From assembly GCA_033557675.1 (NCBI GenBank), contig JAWQRM010000673.1:1-20537 (forward strand): a stretch of 20,537 nt of DNA, read 5' to 3'. Within the stretch, counting starts at the first letter, position 1. Every line of letters starts with the position of its first letter. The notes under the pieces are model-generated. The model was not told where the DNA came from. It did no database searches and worked only from the letters and a program-made list of their open reading frames with translations. The stretch comes from Coptodactyla brooksi. Lineage: Eukaryota; Arthropoda; Insecta; Coleoptera; Scarabaeidae. Shown one piece after another: positions 15,059-20,537 of the stretch. Both the position numbers and the translations under genes were made by a program.

Positions 15059-15110
15059 ACCTCTGAGTAGGAATCGAACAGAGGTGCAGGTTTGATTCTT
15101 GCGACCTCTG
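15059..15110. other. tRNA T-arm/B-box-like motifs in opposite orientation
   Basis: The minus strand has TGTTCGATTCC near 15080-15070, close to the Pol III B box GGTTCGANTCC. The plus strand has GCAGG-TTTGATT-CTTGC near 15086-15102, which folds as a 5-bp T-arm followed by GACCTCTG. ACCTCTG/CAGAGGT occurs three times. No complete cloverleaf can be drawn, so this may be debris of tRNA genes or tRNA-derived SINEs. Confidence 0.25.
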
Positions 15111-15137
15111 CTTTCTCGCTATTATTACAAATAATTC

Positions 15138-15600
15138 ATTATCGTGGCTATCAATTTCTGTATCAGTGTCATGATTGTCTGAGGGTGATGCTTGAATAAT
15201 AAATTCTTGGATTCGTGGAGAAGCATAAGAGTTCTCTATATCAATAACATGTTTCGTGCAGCTTTTTTATAACTCCACTTATTAAATCCACATTACTGCT
15301 CAATTAGGGCGAAATATTATTGTTTCTAATTGCACCTTTCAGGGAACTCCATACCAGGTCAATGACACTTGTCGTGTCATTGACTTGGTATGGAATCGTG
15401 TTGTTCTGTTCTTGCCATTTCATCTATTCGGTAATGAACAGGAAGATCCAATTTCTTAATCATATCTAAAAATCCTTTTTTGTCACTTTGGTAGGCCTTG
15501 AAATGTTTTTTGTATCCATATATTATGTAATAGTTTTGTGCACAGTAAATACGTTTAAATACACAATGTGTCCTTCTTGCAGATACTTCCTTATTTGTGT
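15138..15600 (-). pseudogene. DDE_3-type transposase fossil with internal deletion
   Basis: The minus strand reads IRKYLQEGHIVYLNVFTVHK near 15596-15535, matching the RxYxxEGxxIVYxDETxVH block with the first catalytic Asp changed to Asn. Then FLDMIKKLDLPVHYRIDEMA and RTEQH follow near 15480-15400, with the segment carrying the second catalytic Asp deleted. After a hairpin at 15348-15394 comes VIDLVWSSLKGAIRNNNIS, the last catalytic region (family PIELVW; here IDLVW), and finally PRIQEFIIQASPSD and DTDTEID, the acidic tail also found at 4003-4153 on the plus strand. Several frame changes and stops are present. Confidence 0.7.
15348..15394. repeat. 21-bp hairpin at a deletion junction in the transposase fossil
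   Basis: TCCATACCAGGTCAATGACAC (15348-15368), loop TTGTC, then GTGTCATTGACTTGGTATGGA (15374-15394), with one G/T mismatch. On the minus strand the arm encoding VIDLVWSS is the original sequence and the other arm is its inverted copy. Confidence 0.9.
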
Positions 15601-16539
15601 GATGTAGTCCTATCTCATCTTTTTCAAGTGGGGAGCCTTCCTAAACATGCGACTATTCGAAGTTTTATAGCAAAAACCTATACTTTATAGATATTGTTCG
15701 AAGGTTTCCTAGGAGTAATTCACTTCAGTGCCTATTTCAATTAATTTTATTTTTAAATTTTTAGCCGTGGGTACATTCAGTATATAATTCCAATGTTATT
15801 TCAATGCCAAGGCCAAAAATTCTTGAAAAATTTTGAAGCCGAAATTCTTTAGATAGTTGTAGAGGGTATTTTCATTAATTCACTGGTTACCTTAACAGAG
15901 TTTGAAAAATTTGAAAATTTGCATCGTGAAAGATTCTCATCTAGATACAGGTAAACGCATTTACCTGTGCGTTATGGGACAGGCAGCAGATAGCCATTGG
16001 GCACAATTTATCAACCAATATAGATTATTCGACATGCTGTCAATTTGTACGGTTTCGCTTTAATATGGCAAAATAAAAATATTTAGAGATTCTAGGTCTT
16101 TAAGTATAGTGTGGTCCTGACAAAGTAAGCACAATATGGCAGCGTTATTTTACAACTAGAAAGGGACCGGTGTTATTTACAATATGTCATAAAAACCACT
16201 TTCAAATTAGACCACTTTACCATAACTTTTTTTCTTTGAAATGCCAGTAATTTTCCTTTTCCAGCTTTCTTTGTTAATAAATTCCAGTGGTAAATCTTCG
16301 ATCGGAAAGCAGTGTATAGATCAGTATATTGAATATAGTCAAATCAGCAAATTGTGGGGATATAATAATTATCTTTGATTATACAATATTGAAATCGACT
16401 TTTATACAATACATAGTAAAAAACATTTATCTAGACTTATCTCTTTCAGGTATGTATAATGAGGAAACATTTGTATGTATAGCTTCACAAATCATCATCA
16501 TCATAAATCATAGTGAGCATTAAAATTAGAATTTTAATC
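15601..16539. other. Stretch with no confidently recognised feature
   Basis: The minus strand of 16200-16320 reads LPLEFINKESWKRKITGISK, which could belong to the piggyBac-like remnant to its right, but I could not confirm it. The plus-strand 64-codon frame at 16329-16523 has no recognisable similarity. A small inverted pair, ACAGGTAAACGCATTTACCTGT, lies at about 15947-15968. Confidence 0.4.
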
Positions 16540-17384
16540 AGTGTGGTAGACATTTTTTTCATCATCCAGAACATCCTTTCTTCTGGTTTTCTACTTATTC
16601 CCTGAATAACATTGATACATAAAAAAAAATTGCATTTCATCTGTAGTTATTGGCGACAAAAGGTTGAATGATTTTCTGGACTATTGTTCTGCATACCGGT
16701 TGGATTTGGTGCCAATAAATTTACTAAGCAATTATCAAAAAGTAATTGAAAGTAATCTCAGACATCAAAATCATCTGCATTGAATGTACAACCTGGTCCA
16801 CACAAGAACAGGAAATGTGGTGGTGCCGGATTCAAAGCATTTGTACTTACAGGTATATGACAAAATCATAGGAACATCTCTGAAAGTGTTGAGCTGTGAA
16901 AGTGCTAGTAACGTTTCCGTTGAGTAATCTTGGTGGATATAGGGTTCTGGAGATTGCTATTCATCTCGGAGGTTACCTTCTGGTTTGTGTAGTCTGTCAT
17001 AACCCTTGGCACAGTTCTCCTTGAAACACCCACAAGATTGATCGTTCTCGATGCGGATACTCCAGCGAGGCAAATTCCAATGATTATGCCTCCTCACATG
17101 TCGGATATAATGGCGCTTTGCTGGGGGCAGAATTTTCTCATACAACTGTCACACCGCCAAATGCTCTACTAATATCTTCCCTTTTGTCACCACAAGGTGG
17201 CAGACTGTTGCCACACGTGTCGGGGTTGTATTGAACAGTTGACACATTTTGATATAGGTGCTCCTATTATTTTGTACTATACCTGTATTTCCTGCCACGT
17301 GTCGGTCTGATTGTTATCCTCAGATTCTTCCGAGTTCGATTCTACATCACTATCATCAAATTCAGAATCTTCTAAGTAAGCCAT
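16540..17384 (-). pseudogene. piggyBac-like transposase N-terminal fossil, split by a Tc1-like insertion
   Basis: The minus strand starts with ATG at 17384, an acidic leader typical of piggyBac transposases (MAYLEDSEFDDSDVESNSEE), to WQE near 17290. There a Tc1-like element intervenes (16848-17287). Beyond it the frame resumes with NALNPAPPHFLFLCGPG, a stop, then DYFQLLFDNCLVNLLAPNP near 16745-16690, and TDEMQFFLCINVIQGISRKP with EERMFW near 16645-16560. These last blocks match the DYFxLFxxxxL and (T)xxE(I/L)xxFxGxxIxxGIxxxPxxxxYW pattern at the start of the DDE_Tnp_1_7 domain. The catalytic region was not found. Stops show it is inactive. Confidence 0.65.
16848..17287 (-). mobile_element. 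436-bp Tc1-like element with both TIRs and TA duplications
   Basis: The left end at 16848 reads TACAGGTATATGACAAAATC and the right end, on the minus strand from 17287, reads TACAGGTATAGTACAAAATA. The ends match imperfectly over about 30 bp and are flanked by TA on both sides. Inside, the minus strand keeps helix-turn-helix sequence of a Tc1 transposase: GGIIIGICLAGVSASRTINL, VGVSRRTVPRVMTDYT and STKITQRKR. No DDE domain is present, so this is an internally deleted derivative. It lies inside the piggyBac-like fossil and is therefore the younger insertion. Confidence 0.8.
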
Positions 17385-17799
17385 CTTTATGATATATTAC
17401 TATAAAAGTTTTTCAAAATAATTTCTAAATATACAAGAATAAAAAATATGTATCAGGTAAGATGAAAATATTTGGAATAACTTGGTATCAATGACCATAA
17501 AATCCTTACTGTAATTTTAAAGTATATATCACATCATATACCTCACAATGTGCGCACGTGAACAAAATAGCGTTTGTACTGGCTTGAAAATAACCTTCTC
17601 ACTGTGCAATGAACAATTTTTCTATTGTATATAAAAAAACTGCTCCATCGAAGATGTGATTTTGAAATGCTCAATAACAAACTTTTATTATGGAGTTTTA
17701 AGCAAGTTGTACCTCCTAAAACAGATTTATAAATTGTATCTCTAAAAATTGACTGCCATGTCAAGTATGTTTGTCATGGTAGCACATTTCAAAAGCTTT
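17385..17799. other. AT-rich spacer, nothing recognised
   Basis: Between the piggyBac-like start and locus D no coding or repeat signal is convincing. The 73-codon minus frame at 17543-17764 shows no family features. Confidence 0.4.
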
Positions 17800-19009
17800 T
17801 CATATCAGTGAGTGCGAATGAGTTTAATCAGATGTGATTTATAGAAGTTGAGCACTTGCAAGTTAATTGCAAAGATCAGCTGTTGATAATCAGTCTGTTT
17901 ATCGGTGCATCGATGTGTTTCATTAATTTGTGTTCTTAGGTAAGGGTTTTTGATAGAAATATGTCATTGTGACCGCTACCACTGTTGTAGGTGCACTTTA
18001 AAATTATTTTTCATTTTGAAAAGCTGCCTTTATAAAAAGTTGAAAATTTGTAAGTAGCACACTTGTATGTTTTCAGTGCATTGCTGCATTTCGCTAATAT
18101 CTGGCTTTTTAGGCTTTGTTATGGGGCTTTATTATAGTTGCAAATTCGCATATATCACATACACACACAAGATTTTCCCTTAATAGAAGTACCTAATTAT
18201 GTGCATTTACAATTCTTGCTCATGTATTTAAACTGTGTTTGATATGTGTGAATGCAAATGTATCATATCGGATTCGCTTTACGAATAATTAATTACTTAC
18301 AAGCTGCATGTTTTCTGCAGTTGTATGTTTTCTGCTTATCGCTGTGTTGGGTACTGCAACTTGTCACTTTTTCAACCTTGTTGCAGCTTGCTTATATAAA
18401 AGCAACCTGCAACAAGTTTTTATAAAAAGTTGAAAAGCTGTAAATTGAGCACCTGTATGTTTTTAGGGCATCACTGTGCATCACTAAAATGTACGGTTTT
18501 AGTTGTTGTTCATGTTTGCAAATTCGCATGTATTATACTCACAAGAAGTACGCAATCGTGGGTATTTACAATTTTTATATGTGCACTTAGATGGCTTGTC
18601 ATTTATGTGAATGGGAATTCGTTATATAAGATTTGCTTCATGAAAAGTTGAATATTTACAAATTGTACAAATGTAGCTTTTCTTTGCAAGGCCGTCCTGC
18701 ATGAATTAATGTTTTGTTAGAACAGTTTTAACTGTTTTTGTTAGTATCTTAGCCTTCTTTTCTGCTTTATCAGCACATGTTTTAATACGGTTCTTGAGAT
18801 GGTTCTTTTAAATCTTAATCTGCAACCTTCAGATTTTAATTGCTTTTAATTAATATGAACTAATTAATGGATTATTATTCATTATATTAATAATTAATAT
18901 GAACTAACTATGGAATTTTAAGTGAAATTTTCTCTTTGTAGTCTAATTACACATTTTACACTTGAATATTTTCTGCATCTTTATACCAACTCCCTCTTCT
19001 TTATTTGGT
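17800..19009 (-). pseudogene. Locus D: zinc-finger exon pseudogene
   Basis: The exon start at 19009 (TACTAG acceptor; RPNKEEGVGIK) is shared with B and C. The first finger reads FKCKMCN-stop-TTKRKFHLKFH. Toward lower coordinates are scattered finger scraps: a CxxC-like CKFATK block near 18140-18160, a KTYKCS-like block near 18440-18470, and GAATG-AAATGT/GAATTCG landmarks near 17815, 18250 and 18612. Many stops and frameshifts are present. D shares with C a quasi-palindrome (18364-18440) and the string TTTTCTGCTTATCGCTGTGT then TGGGTACTGCAACTTG, absent from B. A 17-bp duplication (GCATGTTTTCTGC/GTATGTTTTCTGC at 18306-18335) is private to D. Confidence 0.7.
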
Positions 19010-19082
19010 CTAGTATAAATAATAAAATTAGAATGTTCTATATAAAAAATATGTATATACTGCAAGATGGAATACAACCTAC

Positions 19083-19131
19083 CACACATAATTCTTTTCA
19101 TACCATTTTATATGTAATTTGTATCTGCTTT
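19083..19131 (-). pseudogene. Locus D copy of the 49-nt exon
   Basis: Aligns with exon 3 of A and B, with the GTAGGT donor kept (19082-19077). The acceptor GAAG is changed to GGGGAAAG, so the first AG would shorten the exon. The reading resembles RYKLHIKWYEKNYVW. A short match to the end of exon 2 (CGCTCAACTG, about 19226-19235) follows, and then similarity stops. Confidence 0.55.
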
Positions 19132-19239
19132 CCCCAAAAATATCAGTTTTGCAAAAGGAACACACAAAAACAACTACAATAAAGCAGTACAACACCAAAA
19201 CAATATTTTCTATATTCCTATTCTCCGCTCAACTGAGAT

Positions 19240-20290
19240 AAGACATGTCTAACTTAGATCATATATTTTAGATCACACGCTATTTTTTTATCTTAAATTA
19301 GAAATGGAATCAGCTCTTAAAATTTATTTCACAAAATACCTTTTTCTAGGTTCAACTCCCTCTATCTTGAAAAATAAGAAACTTACAATATAAGTCTATT
19401 TCAACTTTTTTCTCGGAATAATCCAAAGAATCTCTGCTTAGAATATTACGCAATCATTCAAACTATGTTCATGAACGGTTTTCGGTAACTTGCTAGCATA
19501 TCTTAACGTAAACAAACATCCTAATTAATATTGCACCTTACAAACCTTGCATTTAATCGAATAAGTATAGATTACAAACGATTATCACATTCTGCCTTCT
19601 CCTCAATACTTCCTTGTACATTTTCCCGCGCTTATGGATTACGCTTAGGTTATGTTCTGGCTACAAAATACACATCCGTTTTCGCTCACCCTACGTCTAA
19701 GTATCCCCATGAAACAACACACAATGTGGCGTGATGAACAGCGCCACATCGAAAACAGATCATAAAAATTTCCTTCCAACACATTTCACATATTTTCTTA
19801 AAGTTAGTTTCTACTGAATCCAAGTTACTAACAATGGTTATTTCTATGAAGCAGTATTACCAACAGTAAGTTCAAAATTACGCTAAAAACAGGAACGTAA
19901 ACCTTCAAAACCTGTCAAGCATGAACGTACATTTGATATGCATACGGTTCAAACAGGAAAGTGGTGGCAAAAAAGGTGATTTTCAGATTACTTTTCTCAA
20001 ATATTAAATTAATCTCTTCTTTTGGCAATTATTATCCCATAACTGGTGTAATCTACAAAATACACTGATGTCTAAAACCTATGTCAACAAACAACCCAGA
20101 TTCATTACAGGGACCTATATTGTTATTTACCATTGCATAAATATTAAATTGCGGTAGGTACCTAGTTCTGATGTTTATATTAACTATGTGCGCCAAGAAA
20201 TTTGAAAGACTAATTTCTACCCTTTACAAATTGAAAACCAAGCAATTGTACCATAATTAGTCTATCAAGATAGACAGAGGGCTAAGCAGT
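19240..20290. other. Stretch with no recognised gene
   Basis: Exons 1 and 2 of locus D were looked for here and not found. A 67-codon plus-strand frame (19531-19734) has no recognisable domain. Composition is slightly richer in GC near 19590-19760, without other support. Confidence 0.4.
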
Positions 20291-20292
20291 AT

Positions 20293-20360
20293 TAGGGGAG
20301 AGTGGGTAACAGTGGATCACGGGGTACAGTGGATTATTCACTATAACTCAGTATGTGTTG
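20293..20360 (+). mobile_element. Possible terminus of a DNA transposon at the right edge
   Basis: TTAGGGGAGAGTGGGTAACA begins an abrupt GC-rich change and contains two sub-terminal copies of GT(A)ACAGTGGAT (about 20306-20331). G-rich, GTGGGTAAC-type termini of this kind are common on insect DNA transposons. The preceding CAGTA could belong to a pogo/Tigger-type end. The other end lies outside the window, so the class is uncertain. Confidence 0.35.
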
Positions 20361-20537
20361 CGCTTACAAAGAAAAACAAAAGCGTGGTTGCAGCTCATCT
20401 ATACCCCTACCCACCACACTAGTCGTCGACGCGGTAACAAAGGGGAAAGACGTGCTGTCCCATTCTGGTCAGTAGGTAAGTAACAAAACTATTTTTCCAC
20501 GTGCTTTTAAAATTTGTTTTATCTCTAAGTGAATATG

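Noticed and set aside
16957..17145. 62-codon minus-strand frame as a gene
   Set aside because: The Tc1 helix-turn-helix similarity lies in a different frame of the same stretch; this frame is a shadow.
19531..19734. 67-codon plus-strand open frame
   Set aside because: No domain, splice or repeat evidence; only slightly GC-richer than its surroundings.

Overview
The window is AT-rich eukaryotic DNA with split genes, C2H2 zinc-finger coding sequence and many decayed transposons. The mix (Tc1-like, piggyBac-like, DDE_3-type IS630-Tc1-mariner, Penelope-like and LINE remnants; zinc-finger proteins with an acidic N-terminus carrying KQE/KEE motifs) points to an arthropod, most likely an insect. 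I cannot name the species. No bacterial-type genes or operons are present.

The backbone is a co-oriented (minus-strand) cluster of four paralogous zinc-finger loci, called A to D from left to right. Locus B (5778-9331) is the only apparently complete one. Four exons (9094-9331, 7023-7142, 6872-6920, 5778-6801) join with matching phases (1, 1, 2) into a predicted 476-residue protein: an acidic N-terminus, then a 79-residue module repeated about four times, each module holding two C2H2 fingers and a Cys-rich linker. Seven fingers are intact; a 49-bp deletion destroys the eighth and ends the frame, and decayed finger sequence continues to about 5070. Locus A (145-2182, running off the left edge) keeps exons 1-3, but the splice donor of exon 2 has changed from GT to AT. 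Its finger exon would lie left of base 1. Loci C (about 13950-14781) and D (about 17800-19235) are broken finger pseudogenes that keep the finger exon, the small 49-nt exon and scraps of exon 2.

Alignable introns and upstream DNA of A and B show a segmental duplication. Because the two copies can be compared, insertions private to one are visible: a 420-bp TIR element in intron 1 of B (8634-9053), a DDE transposase fossil in intron 1 of A (862-1430), and a small inverted duplication in B (8545-8583).

Between the loci lie transposon remnants: a large inverted repeat (2985-3459) whose loop holds a hammerhead-ribozyme-like motif on the minus strand; a LINE reverse-transcriptase scrap (3590-3815); DDE_3-type transposase C-terminal fossils (4003-4285 plus; 15138-15600 minus); a fairly long Penelope-like element with RT and GIY-YIG domains (11064-12906 minus); a Tc1-like transposase fossil with one TIR (13095-13905 minus); and a piggyBac-like N-terminal fossil (16540-17384 minus) split by a 436-bp Tc1-like element with both TIRs and TA duplications (16848-17287). 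The right edge holds a possible terminus of another DNA transposon. Nothing here looks like a wholly new multi-gene system. The observations most worth checking are the hammerhead-like motif, the lost splice donor in A, the Cys-rich linker, the nested insertion and the group of near-perfect short hairpins.
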